Source: Prevotellaceae bacterium | GTDB taxonomy: Bacteria; Bacteroidota; Bacteroidia; Bacteroidales; Bacteroidaceae | Direction of reading: 5' to 3' | Assembly: GCA_019420585.1 (NCBI GenBank) | Contig: JAHZGX010000007.1 | Location: forward strand, 1 to 64,000 | DNA length: 64,000 nt | Shown: piece after piece, positions 34,330-41,983 of the stretch | Position numbering within the stretch: position 1 is the first letter of the stretch | Layout of the letters: each line of letters opens with the position of its first letter | Notes under the pieces: generated by a model | Databases searched by the model: none | What the model saw: only the letters and a program-made list of their open reading frames with translations | Told to the model about the DNA's origin: nothing | Made by a program: the position numbers and the translations under genes

Positions 34330-34967
34330 TCTTCTTCCTCCGTGACAGCCGTGTTGCCCAGTGAATCAATGCTGTCCCATTCATCGAAACTTTCTTCGCC
34401 CAGTCCGCCGTCAGGTTCACTGTAGCCCACCACCAGCGTCACAGGCACATCAATGGGTATACGCTCTCCTGTGGCAACGCTGCGCCCGCGGCACTTGACT
34501 TTCAGCACCCAGTCCTTGTCTCCTTCCGTATACTCGTTAGGACCCAGTTTGAAGCCTAGGGCTTTCAACTTGGCTTCGGCTTCGCGCAGCGAACAGTTGT
34601 CCGCAATGTCGGGCATGGCCAGCGTGGGTGTCTGTGAGGAGTTTATGGTGAGATATATTTCCCGCCCCTCTTTTACGTGGCTTCCGCTTGCGGGCAGTTG
34701 TTCCAATACCGTTCCGGCGGGCAGATTGCGGTTGTAGGCAGAGTCTGTCCTGACGGGTGTCAGCCTGGCAAGTCCCAGTTCGTATTCGGCATCCGCCACA
34801 GGTTTCCCCTTTACGTTGGGTACCTTCACCTCAATTCCATGGTGAGTAAAGTCGTCCATCCAGAACCAGAGTCCCCCCATGGCAATCAGTGTTGCCGCAG
34901 CCAGGGCTATGATGTTCCAATATACGATAGGACTTATGAATTTCTTGAGTGTATTCTTTATGCTCAT
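34323..34967 (-). CDS. PASTA-domain membrane protein
   Basis: A 214-residue protein with an N-terminal anchor (about 18-36) and two to three PASTA repeats outside (VKVPNVKGKPVADAEYELG..., LAMPDIADNCSLREAEAKLKALG..., then a third partial), ending in an acidic tail. PASTA domains bind muropeptides in Firmicutes kinases and PBPs; in Bacteroidota such stand-alone proteins sit beside rluD and ddl. First gene of the operon, with a -7 box at 35022-35030. Confidence 0.85.
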   Translation of the reverse strand: MSIKNTLKKFISPIVYWNIIALAAATLIAMGGLWFWMDDFTHHGIEVKVPNVKGKPVADAEYELGLARLTPVRTDSAYNRNLPAGTVLEQLPASGSHVKEGREIYLTINSSQTPTLAMPDIADNCSLREAEAKLKALGFKLGPNEYTEGDKDWVLKVKCRGRSVATGERIPIDVPVTLVVGYSEPDGGLGEESFDEWDSIDSLGNTAVTEEEEW

Positions 34968-35021
34968 GCGTGTGTGCTGGTATGCAGTTGTCCGGTTCTG
35001 TGTGCCGGCTTCTGCTTTTTG

Positions 35022-35030
35022 GCAAAGGTA
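35022..35030 (-). promoter_or_regulatory. -7 box TACCTTTGC for the PASTA-rluD-ddl operon
   Basis: The minus strand reads TACCTTTGC 55 bases before the PASTA gene start. Confidence 0.6.
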
Positions 35031-35035
35031 GTGAA

Positions 35036-35085
35036 TTAAAACAGAAAAAGAAGTAAAGTTGCCCCTACTTCTTTCTCTGTTTTAA
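35036..35085 (-). terminator. terminator of rpmH
   Basis: A 20-base near-perfect inverted repeat (35036-35055 against 35066-35085; TTAAAACAGA... / ...TCTGTTTTAA), loop about 10, beginning 12 bases beyond the rpmH stop. Confidence 0.75.
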
Positions 35086-35096
35086 TCTTTTTTCAG

Positions 35097-35252
35097 TTAC
35101 TTGCCGTGTCTCTCATCAGATACTGTGAGCTTCTTGCGCCCTTTGGCGCGACGTGATGCCAATACGCGGCGGCCGTTTGCCGTGGTCATTCTCTGGCGGA
35201 AACCGTGCTTGTTGTTACGGCGACGGTTGTGCGGCTGAAATGTTCTTTTCAT
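35097..35252 (-). CDS. rpmH: 50S ribosomal protein L34
   Basis: A 51-residue, highly basic protein translated on the minus strand: starts MKRTFQPHNRRRNNKHGFR, contains TTANGRRVLASRRAKGRKKL and ends ERHGK. This is full-length L34. It is too short for usual gene-length filters. It is divergent from efp, with its own -7 box at 35297-35305. Confidence 0.97.
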   Translation of the reverse strand: MKRTFQPHNRRRNNKHGFRQRMTTANGRRVLASRRAKGRKKLTVSDERHGK

Positions 35253-35296
35253 ATCTTGTTTTCTTTATTTTGTTGTTACGCACTTTGATTCGGGGT

Positions 35297-35305
35297 GCAA
35301 AATTA
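35297..35305 (-). promoter_or_regulatory. -7 box TAATTTTGC for rpmH
   Basis: The minus strand reads TAATTTTGC 44 bases before the start, with a TTG (35326-35328) 20 bases further upstream, the usual -33/-7 spacing. Confidence 0.7.
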
Positions 35306-35379
35306 CTCCTTTTTTTCTTCTTCTCCAAGAGAAGCACTTGTTTTTTCTCCTTTTACTTCGTTCTTCTCTCAATATTTCA

Positions 35380-35388
35380 TACCTTTGC
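35380..35388 (+). promoter_or_regulatory. -7 box TACCTTTGC for efp
   Basis: TACCTTTGC lies 46 bases before the efp start codon; no TTG at the expected -33 position. Confidence 0.6.
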
Positions 35389-35434
35389 ACGTTGAATAAA
35401 CGTGTAACAATAATATACAAACAACTTCATTTCT

Positions 35435-35998
35435 ATGATCAATTCACAGGACATCAAGAAGGGTACTTGCATCCGCATGGACGGCAAACTCTATTTCTGT
35501 ATCGATTTCCTGCACCGCAAGCCGGGCAAGGGCAACACTATCATGAACGTGACACTGAAGGACGTGGTCAATGGAGGCGTGTTGGAGCGTCGCTTCAACA
35601 TCGGTGAAAAACTTGAGGACGTGCGTGTGGAGCGCCGCCCTTACCAGTACCTTTACAAGGACGGCGAGGATCTGGTGTTCATGAACAACGAGACTTTTGA
35701 GCAGATAAACATATCTCCTTCGCAGGTAAACGGCGTGAACTTCCTGAAGGAGAGTGAAAACGTGGAAGTGGTGGTGGATGCCAGCACCGAGACAGTGCTC
35801 TATGCTGATGTGCCTGTGAAGGTTCACCTGCAGATTACCTGGACTGAGCCCGGACTGAAGGGAGACACCGCAACCAACACCTTGAAGCCTGCACGTGTGG
35901 AGACAGGTGCAGAGATTCGCGTTCCCCTGTTCATCGAGGAGGGCGAAATCGTGGAGGTTGACTCTCGTGATGGTTCTTATCTGGGTCGTGTGAAGTAA
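35435..35998 (+). CDS. efp: translation elongation factor P
   Basis: A 187-residue EF-P with KOW-like, OB and C-terminal domains (MINSQDIKKGTCI..., ITWTEPGLKGDTATNTLKPA, IRVPLFIEEGEIVEVDSRDGSYLGRVK). The acceptor loop HRKPGKGNT puts Lys32 at the tip, the residue modified or needed to rescue ribosomes stalled at proline stretches. Single gene with its own promoter and terminator. Confidence 0.96.
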   Translation: MINSQDIKKGTCIRMDGKLYFCIDFLHRKPGKGNTIMNVTLKDVVNGGVLERRFNIGEKLEDVRVERRPYQYLYKDGEDLVFMNNETFEQINISPSQVNGVNFLKESENVEVVVDASTETVLYADVPVKVHLQITWTEPGLKGDTATNTLKPARVETGAEIRVPLFIEEGEIVEVDSRDGSYLGRVK

Positions 35999-36051
35999 TT
36001 CGTGCTGTGGAGGAGTGCTCTCCTCACGCGTACGTGTATATATAATGTATG

Positions 36052-36076
36052 GGGAACATGCCGATGGCATGTTCCC
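36052..36076 (+). terminator. terminator of efp
   Basis: GGGAACATGCC, loop GAT, GGCATGTTCCC, then a T-rich tail (TATATTGTTTCTC); 53 bases after the efp stop. Confidence 0.85.
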
Positions 36077-36131
36077 TATATTGTTTCTCATTTGTCTTGG
36101 GAGCGGCACGGGCACCGGTGCCCGGCTTGCC

Positions 36132-37394
36132 TCACTTGCCTATGCAGAAGCGCAGACCCACATTGAGATTGAAGTTTGTGGGCTTCTCCTTGTATATGGT
36201 GGGAATGCTGGAGCCGTCCTTGAAGTAGTGGCTTACGCCCGGTTCTGCGTATATGGCCAGGGTGCGGGTCAGGTTGTACTGCACTCCTGCGGCCAGGTTG
36301 ACCGACATCTGCAGGGGGTGGGAACTGATGCGCTCGGTATCCTCTCCCTGTTTCTTCCCGTCCAGCACGTAGTCCCTGGTGTTTTTTCCCGATATGCGCA
36401 GTTCTGCCAGTGCTCCCCCCTGGGCATAGACACTCAATCCCTTCACGCGTAGGAACGTGTACTTCAGCGTGACGGGGATGCCCATATAGTGCAGGTTTTG
36501 CTCGCTCTTTGTGTAATTGCTTTCTGTACCCTCGCGCAGATGGGAGCGCAGCAGTGTGTAGGTAAGTCCGCTTCCCAGTGCCAGCCTGTCCGTCAGGTCG
36601 TAAGTGACAGACGCTCCCACTCGTACCGGCAGGCTGTGGCGTATCTTGTGCTCTGTCACTTTCCCTTGGTTATACACAGCCATGCCCAGGCTGGGGTTGT
36701 CCTTCCAGTTGACATTGTCAGGCCCCAGTGCCATTACGGGCGGCAGATTCATGCTCAGTTTGCTCATCTCTGTTCCTGTGCTTCCTGATGTATATGCCGC
36801 CAGGCTCAGCCGTGGACGGATGCTGCCGGTGCCTGCTGCCCGCGGCATGTGGCTGCCCTGCGGCGTGTGGCTTGCCTTGCTTCTCTGTTTTGCCAAGACA
36901 GAGGAGTGAGCGGCCCTTTCCGCCTCCTCGTCCGTTGCCGTCTTTTCGTTGGAGGTAACGGATGCCACAGCCACTTTTTCCGTGGCTGTTTTCTCTTCTG
37001 GTACTGACTCTTCACTGGTAGTTACGGCAGCCTTTATGGGTGTGGATGCCATGGCCAACGTGTGCTTTTCGGAGAGAGTGCCGGTGGTTGTGTCATGGTT
37101 GTCACGTGCCTGGGGCACAGGCGCAGTTATATCCTCTGTCACGGCTGCATACGTGTGTGCATCTTTATTGACCGGGTTGGGCATGTAGCGATAGGCCAGT
37201 ATCAGAGCCACGGCGATGCATGCCGCCACGCCTGTGCCCCAGGCGCGGGACAGCCATGGTGAAGTCCTTTGGGCATTCTTTTCCTGCCATCCCTTCTGCT
37301 CCAGGTGTGCGTTCAGGTTTTCCCACAAACCTTTGGGAGGTTCCTGCCCGTAGTCCTTCATGCGGTCACGTATGTCATTGAGCCATTTTTCCAT
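36132..37394 (-). CDS. Dma-like dual-membrane-spanning anti-sigma factor
   Basis: A 420-residue protein. Residues 1-45 (MEKWLNDIRDRMKDYGQEP...GLWENLNAHLEQ) form a cytosolic anti-sigma-type segment. One inner-membrane helix lies at ~53-69. A long Thr/Ala/Glu-rich periplasmic linker spans ~75-195, and a C-terminal ~220-residue outer-membrane beta-barrel (VRVGASVTYDLTDRLALGSGLTY... to FNLNVGLRFCIGK) follows. This architecture matches the Dma family described in Bacteroides thetaiotaomicron, which controls an ECF sigma factor and outer-membrane vesicle formation. It begins 4 bases after the sigma factor stop, as cognate pairs do. The regulon here is unknown. Confidence 0.8.
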   Translation of the reverse strand: MEKWLNDIRDRMKDYGQEPPKGLWENLNAHLEQKGWQEKNAQRTSPWLSRAWGTGVAACIAVALILAYRYMPNPVNKDAHTYAAVTEDITAPVPQARDNHDTTTGTLSEKHTLAMASTPIKAAVTTSEESVPEEKTATEKVAVASVTSNEKTATDEEAERAAHSSVLAKQRSKASHTPQGSHMPRAAGTGSIRPRLSLAAYTSGSTGTEMSKLSMNLPPVMALGPDNVNWKDNPSLGMAVYNQGKVTEHKIRHSLPVRVGASVTYDLTDRLALGSGLTYTLLRSHLREGTESNYTKSEQNLHYMGIPVTLKYTFLRVKGLSVYAQGGALAELRISGKNTRDYVLDGKKQGEDTERISSHPLQMSVNLAAGVQYNLTRTLAIYAEPGVSHYFKDGSSIPTIYKEKPTNFNLNVGLRFCIGK

Positions 37395-37398
37395 GTCC

Positions 37399-37977
37399 TT
37401 ACCTATGCTTTTCTTTTCTGTATTGATTGATTCTCGTGGCCAGCGCAGCCTTGGCCTTGTGCAGTTGTGAGGCCGATGTGTTCACCTTGATGCCCAGCAT
37501 GTCGGCTATCTCCTTGTGGCTTTTCCTCTCCATGACATAGAGGTTGAGCACCAGGCGGTAGCCTTCGGGCAGTTCGCGTACGAAGCGGTGTAGCACCTCC
37601 GTAGGTATTTCCCCGGTGTCGGGTTCCTCGTCGGTCAGTCCGGTGTGCTCCTCCTGCAGGTCTGTAAAAGCCAGCCTGTTTCTAGCCTTCAGGTGGTTGA
37701 CCGACTCGTTGATTACGATGCGGGTCATCCAGGCACGCAGTGACCCTTTGCCCTGATGGCGGAAGTGGCCGATGGAGGAGAATATCTTGAGAAACGATTC
37801 TTGCAGCACGTCCTTCATGTCCTCATCATTGCTCAGGTAGCGCGAGCATACTGCCGTAAGGTAACGGGCGTGCCGGCGGTACAACTGCTCTGCGGCAGTG
37901 GCATCGCCGGCCTTCAGCCGCTCGAGCAGTGTCTCTTCTTCGGACTGTCTCCTGAATATTGTTTCCAGTATGGCCAT
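37399..37977 (-). CDS. ECF sigma factor (sigma-70 family)
   Basis: A 192-residue protein from ATG 37977 (MAILETIFRRQSEEETLLERL); an upstream ATG at 38040 is possible but unlike the family. Sigma2: AAEQLYRRHARYLTAVCSRYL, DEDMKDVLQESFLKIF and LRAWMTRIVINESVNHLK. Sigma4: LPEGYRLVLNLYVMERKSHKEIADMLGIKVNTSASQLHKAKAAL. It would direct RNA polymerase and be held inactive by the adjacent Dma-like protein. Confidence 0.9.
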   Translation of the reverse strand: MAILETIFRRQSEEETLLERLKAGDATAAEQLYRRHARYLTAVCSRYLSNDEDMKDVLQESFLKIFSSIGHFRHQGKGSLRAWMTRIVINESVNHLKARNRLAFTDLQEEHTGLTDEEPDTGEIPTEVLHRFVRELPEGYRLVLNLYVMERKSHKEIADMLGIKVNTSASQLHKAKAALATRINQYRKEKHR

Positions 37978-38102
37978 TTGCCAGAGTGTGCAGGCTCGGA
38001 GGCAGCTTGTCTGCCGTTGCCCTTCCGTTGCCTGCTTCACATGTGCTTATATATAGATAACGGAAAACCTTTTCCTTTTCTTGTCCTTTGGCACTTGCTT
38101 TC

Positions 38103-38840
38103 TCACTCCACTAGGCTGTTCAGCGGCATGCGCTCCACTACCTGCGTGTCTGTGGCGGGATGCAGTTGCAGTTGGAATTCCGCTTCCTTGGGGCCGCTGA
38201 ACGAGGTCCAGTGCAGCCGCACCTTCACTTTCTGCTTGTCGTCACGGGGGAGTCCGTTCAGGTTGAATGCAATCAGGGCATCACCCGGCCTGCCTTGCAC
38301 GTCGCCCATGGCGTTGTGGCGCAGTTCCACCTCGTAGGCATCATCGGCGTTCATGCCCGTAAGCAGGTTGATGTGATGCTTCACTCCTCGGTCGCCCCAG
38401 AGCGTACGTATGCGTAGGGTCAGGTAGCCGTCTTCGGCCACGGTCACCCAGTCGCGCACGATTTCGATGGGGTCGTTGCCGTACAGGCGGTCGTTCTGAT
38501 TCTCCACGTAAGGTACGGGCAACTTGGTTCTGATGCTGTCCATCCAGTTCACCCTCACGCTTTGCACGTTGTGGTCATTGTCAGCATCGGTCGTGTAATT
38601 GACTATGGCGCGCACTTCCTTCGGCCCGAAGGGCGATTCGTTGAGGTTGGAGGGAATCAGTTCGGTGTTGTCGTTGAGTTGCATCTTGAAGGAGCCTCCC
38701 TCTGTGGGGCGCACCGTTACCAGTGCGGTGATGTTGTTGTCGTACCAGTGTCTGCCGCCCTCATAGTCGCTGCATGAGGTCATTGTCAGGGCCAAGGCTG
38801 CCATTCCGGCCAGCCAGTGGCGCATTGAGGTTGTCTTCAT
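38103..38840 (-). CDS. NigD-like lipoprotein
   Basis: A 245-residue lipoprotein (lipobox MTSC, Cys23). It has the NigD layout: an N-terminal OB-like part (NITALVTVRPTEGGSFKMQL, ELIPSNLNESPFGPKEVRAIVNY) and a C-terminal beta domain (DGYLTLRIRTLWGDRGVKHHINL). It is 125 bases upstream of the ECF sigma gene on the same strand, as nigD genes often are beside Das/Dma pairs. Probably an outer-membrane or periplasmic target of the sigma factor. Confidence 0.8.
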   Translation of the reverse strand: MKTTSMRHWLAGMAALALTMTSCSDYEGGRHWYDNNITALVTVRPTEGGSFKMQLNDNTELIPSNLNESPFGPKEVRAIVNYTTDADNDHNVQSVRVNWMDSIRTKLPVPYVENQNDRLYGNDPIEIVRDWVTVAEDGYLTLRIRTLWGDRGVKHHINLLTGMNADDAYEVELRHNAMGDVQGRPGDALIAFNLNGLPRDDKQKVKVRLHWTSFSGPKEAEFQLQLHPATDTQVVERMPLNSLVE

Positions 38841-39129
38841 ATTCGTCTTGCCTTTTTATCCTTGTCTGCCCCTTAAACCATGCAAGTGTGGTTTTCTTGC
38901 CTGGCTGACCAACTTTTTTTCATCCCCATTGATATTTTCTTTCCTAGAGGAACCTGATGTCCGGCTCCGTACATTCAGTTCTGTATTGTGGGTAAAGAGA
39001 AATGTACATCCGTTGCAGAATATCGTCTTGTTTGCGGCACCGTACTGCGCTTTTTGCCCCTTTGTGCAAAAAAAATAGCGGGGAAACGCAGAAAATCCCC
39101 CCCTATACCTATAAGAATAAAGAAATATG
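38841..39129. other. divergent intergenic region
   Basis: About 290 bases between the nigD-like gene and the exported pair at 39142. I see no gene or hairpin of note. A run of A (39068-39075) and a CCCCCC tract (near 39097) stand out. Confidence 0.4.
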
Positions 39130-39138
39130 TATCTTTGC
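39130..39138 (+). promoter_or_regulatory. -7 box TATCTTTGC almost at the start codon
   Basis: TATCTTTGC matches TAnnTTTG and ends only 3 bases before the ATG at 39142, so a transcript from it would be leaderless or nearly so. Confidence 0.4.
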
Positions 39139-39141
39139 GTC

Positions 39142-39909
39142 ATGAAGAAAGCCTTTGACAGTTATCGGGGGATTGCGCTCCTCCTTGTGAGCCTCCTGCT
39201 TTGCTGCGCGGGAGCGGTGGGTGTGCAGGCACAGACTTGTGAGGGGCGGGTGTGCCTGAAAGACGGGAACCGGCAACTCTATGCTGGGAATGACCGCCTG
39301 GATATGCCCCGCAAGAAGCATGACGTGCAGGTTTACAGGAATTTCTTCTCGCGCCAGTGCCAGCGGGATGTGGTGCCTGCCGACCGTGTGGACTCCATTG
39401 TGGTGTGGAACTCAACGGCTCAGCAGGGCGTACGCATACTGGTACCCCTGGAGGGCGTGGGGTGGAGTTGGCTGTATGTCAGCCGCCCGCGCATGCAGGT
39501 CTATGTCTATGCTTCCCAAGGCTATTCACTGAGTGCCATGGGCGGTATGAGGGCTCAGCAGGGCAACAGCCTGTGGGGGCTCTTGCTCATTCCGCACAAG
39601 ACGGCCTGTGACTTCTATGTCCTGCAGCCGGGCGGGAAGCCCGTGTGCCTGGGAGATGCCTACAAGAAATGTGACAAGGCTTTCATCCGCAGGCTCTGCC
39701 ACTGCGCCGGACTCACGCCGGAACAGGAGCGGGAACTCATGGAGGCTGGCGAGCGCAACCGCAGCGCGATGATACAGAGGGTGGTGGACATCATGGACGG
39801 GGAACACACAAACCAAAAAGAAAGGAGATACAATGAGAGCAATCAGAGTCTGGCTGTTGTTTCTGGCAGCAACGGTGCTGGCCACGGCAGGACACGCACG
39901 CAGGAATGA
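39142..39909 (+). CDS. exported protein of unknown function
   Basis: A 255-residue protein with a signal peptide (MKKAFDSYRG then a leucine-rich core, cleavage after VQAQ). The mature part has scattered cysteines (TCEGRVC near the start; CHCAG late) and no named motif. An ATG at 39127 adds 5 residues but would precede the promoter box. The last 25 codons overlap the next gene by 77 bases in another frame, so the C-terminal tail (GSNGAGHGRTRTQE) may be unconstrained. Confidence 0.65.
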   Translation: MKKAFDSYRGIALLLVSLLLCCAGAVGVQAQTCEGRVCLKDGNRQLYAGNDRLDMPRKKHDVQVYRNFFSRQCQRDVVPADRVDSIVVWNSTAQQGVRILVPLEGVGWSWLYVSRPRMQVYVYASQGYSLSAMGGMRAQQGNSLWGLLLIPHKTACDFYVLQPGGKPVCLGDAYKKCDKAFIRRLCHCAGLTPEQERELMEAGERNRSAMIQRVVDIMDGEHTNQKERRYNESNQSLAVVSGSNGAGHGRTRTQE

Positions 39910-40528
39910 CGACCCCAACATGAGGCATGTGCGCCTTACGCTGACAGACGGGAAGCAGGTTGAGGGCTATATCCCGAAGAAGAAAATGAATTGGGGGAGC
40001 ATGCAGTACACGGTGGTGCTCTCCAACAAGCCCGACGGCAAGAAGGGTGAGAAGTACAAGGCTGAGAAACTGGAGAAGATGGAGTGGCTCACGCCCACCG
40101 AGGAGCATCCGGAGGGAGAAGTGTGGGAACGCTGCCAGACCATATACCGCTACATGATCCGTCCGGTGAAGGCGGACTGCCTCCTGGAACTGCTTTTCCG
40201 TGGCCAGAATGCCTCGGTCTACAAGGCGCACATCTATCTGGTGGGCAACGGGGTGAACACCAAGGGCACCTGGGTCACGTGGTATGCCCTGAAGCCCAAT
40301 GGGCAGGAACGTGCATTCCTCCTTTATAACGTATCACTGGGTTCAATGCCCGGGATGAAACTTTTCATGGAGACTCAGTTCAAGGACAAGGAGGAGTATG
40401 ATGGGCTGAAGGAGTACATACGTGCATGGTGGGAGAAGGACAAGAAACTGGCACGCAAGCAGGTGGGTGACAGCCCGGCGATTTTCTCCACCCTGTACGA
40501 CGAATGGAAAGCTGGTTCGGGCGAATGA
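39833..40528 (+). CDS. exported protein of unknown function
   Basis: A 231-residue protein with a signal peptide (1-22, ...TAGHA), then a beta-type segment VRLTLTDGKQVEGYIPKKK, a lysine-rich patch (KPDGKKGEKYKAEKLEKMEW), and a helical C-terminus. A good ribosome site (AAAGGAGATACA) precedes the ATG at 39833. It lies within the 3' end of the previous gene, so the pair is co-expressed. Not recognised. Confidence 0.7.
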   Translation: MRAIRVWLLFLAATVLATAGHARRNDDPNMRHVRLTLTDGKQVEGYIPKKKMNWGSMQYTVVLSNKPDGKKGEKYKAEKLEKMEWLTPTEEHPEGEVWERCQTIYRYMIRPVKADCLLELLFRGQNASVYKAHIYLVGNGVNTKGTWVTWYALKPNGQERAFLLYNVSLGSMPGMKLFMETQFKDKEEYDGLKEYIRAWWEKDKKLARKQVGDSPAIFSTLYDEWKAGSGE

Positions 40529-40650
40529 CCATCGTTTCCCCATGCACGGCAGCCCCGCAGGAAAACCTTGGTGGACTTGTCGTTTTTCAGTATGGGGGAC
40601 ATGCCATAAGAGGAGAGGGTAAGAACTAGAGAAGATTCCACGAAAACGCT

Positions 40651-40702
40651 CCAACTGGGAAAAAATAAAAATCCAGTTAGAAAAAATATTTTTTCCAATT
40701 GG
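40651..40702. repeat. cluster of CCAAYTGG-A6T repeats with 30-base palindrome
   Basis: A direct copy CCAACTGGGAAAAAAT at 40651-40666, then CCAGTTAGAAAAAAT (40673-40687) facing its complement CCAATTGGAAAAAAT (40702-40688) to form a near-perfect palindrome centred on ATAT-type bases. Confidence 0.75.
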
Positions 40703-40959
40703 AACGTCGGAATTGGGCATTTCAGAGAAAAGCCTGAATATGTCAATCTTGCAGGCTAAGAATGCCTTAGCCAGACAATATGCGCTGCCCTAAAAGGTAA
40801 AGTCCATCCGCCTTCACAGGGCAGTACTGTTACATACAGAAAAAGGCAGCACGGAAAAAGCATCAGAACCCAAATGGCCGATTTGGGCTAAATTCAAGAT
40901 TGCACGCGCAATGCTCTCTGCGAATCGGCGGGAAGCAAGGTGCCACAATATATGGCGCA

Positions 40960-40984
40960 GCCTCGGACTTCTGTAATCCGAGGC
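40960..40984 (-). terminator. hairpin after the sugar-isomerase-like gene
   Basis: GCCTCGGA (40960-40967) and TCCGAGGC (40977-40984), 8 perfect pairs, 33 bases past the stop of the minus-strand gene. No T-run follows, so termination is probable rather than sure. Confidence 0.55.
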
Positions 40985-41017
40985 CGCACTTTATATTCTC
41001 TTACAGGGCGTTGGGCT

Positions 41018-41890
41018 TCAGCGTGTGGCCTGGCACACTCCGCGGAAGAAGCCTATGCTCTCCGCGATGCCCATGAAGGGGTTGCCCATGTCCTTCTCGT
41101 GCTCCAAGCTGACCGAGCCGGTATAATGGTACTTGCGCATCAACTTCACATACCTGGGGAAGTCAATGATGCCCCTGCCCAGTTCCGCCCGTTTCCCGGC
41201 CTTGGTGGGAGCGGTCACGTCCTTGAGGTGCATGTCGTATACCCGCTTGTGGTACTTGATGTAGTCGGCCAGCGAATCGGAACCGTAGCGCAGGTTGTGC
41301 CCGATGTCCAGGCACATGCCCATGCGCTCGTCGCGGTCCTTGACGTGTTCCCATATGTCCTTCGCATCGGGATAGAGCGGCATGTCGGGGCCGTGCAGGT
41401 GGATGGCCAGTTTGATGTCATACTGTTTCACCACCTCTTCCACATAGTCGAGAAGGTCATAGTTGGGCACGCCCACCAGCAGGTTCACGCCCACGCGGCG
41501 CGCATAGGCAAAGGCGCGGTCTACCTCCTGGCGGCTCTTCATGTAGATGGGCCCCACGGCATAGCCCTTCACGCCATAGGAGGCAAGTTTCTGGTGGAAG
41601 TCGGATATCTGCTCCTCGCTGCTGTCAAGAGGCAGGTGGAAATCCTTGATGCACAGGTAATGCAGGTCAAGCGTCTGCATGGTCTTGAGTGTGGTGTCAA
41701 GGTCAAACTTTACGAATGAGTAGCCTGCCATGCCCAGGTGGAACTCTTCCTCGGGCACGGGTTGCTTGATGGTGCTGTTGCGGGATGACTTTTCCGGAGC
41801 CTCTGATGCCAACGCTTCCATGGGCGAGGATGCCATGGCCAGGGCTGCCATCCCTGCCATTCCCGACTTGATGAAGTTTCTTCTTTTCAT
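41018..41890 (-). CDS. exported sugar phosphate isomerase/epimerase (xylose-isomerase-like TIM barrel)
   Basis: A 290-residue protein with an export signal (MKRRNFIKSGMAGMAALAMA, Tat-like arginines) and an AP endonuclease 2/TIM-barrel fold: FHLGMAGYSFVKFD, KLAIHLHGPD, GMCLDIGHNLRYG, VYDMHLKDVTAP and GSVSLEHEKDMGNP hold the metal-binding His, Asp and Glu residues. Members act on sugars such as inosose or 3-keto sugars; the substrate here is unknown. Its own -7 box is at 41937-41944. Confidence 0.85.
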   Translation of the reverse strand: MKRRNFIKSGMAGMAALAMASSPMEALASEAPEKSSRNSTIKQPVPEEEFHLGMAGYSFVKFDLDTTLKTMQTLDLHYLCIKDFHLPLDSSEEQISDFHQKLASYGVKGYAVGPIYMKSRQEVDRAFAYARRVGVNLLVGVPNYDLLDYVEEVVKQYDIKLAIHLHGPDMPLYPDAKDIWEHVKDRDERMGMCLDIGHNLRYGSDSLADYIKYHKRVYDMHLKDVTAPTKAGKRAELGRGIIDFPRYVKLMRKYHYTGSVSLEHEKDMGNPFMGIAESIGFFRGVCQATR

Positions 41891-41936
41891 GATGGTGTGC
41901 TTTGATGATTCTTCCTTTTAGGTTCTCTTATGCATA

Positions 41937-41944
41937 CAAAGTTA
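41937..41944 (-). promoter_or_regulatory. -7 box TAACTTTG for the isomerase-like gene
   Basis: The minus strand reads TAACTTTG 47 bases before the start codon. Confidence 0.55.
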
Positions 41945-41983
41945 CACTTTTTTTGCAAGGATTGCACTTCCTTTGCTCGCTTT

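Larger units (their letters stand above)
40529..41017. other. 490-base intergenic region with palindromic repeats
   Basis: No gene is supported. It contains three copies of a CCAAYTGG/CCAGTTAG-A6T motif (40651-40702), a short hairpin GGCTAAG/CTTAGCC (40754-40772), and an 8-pair hairpin at 40960-40984 beyond the end of the next gene. Confidence 0.6.
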
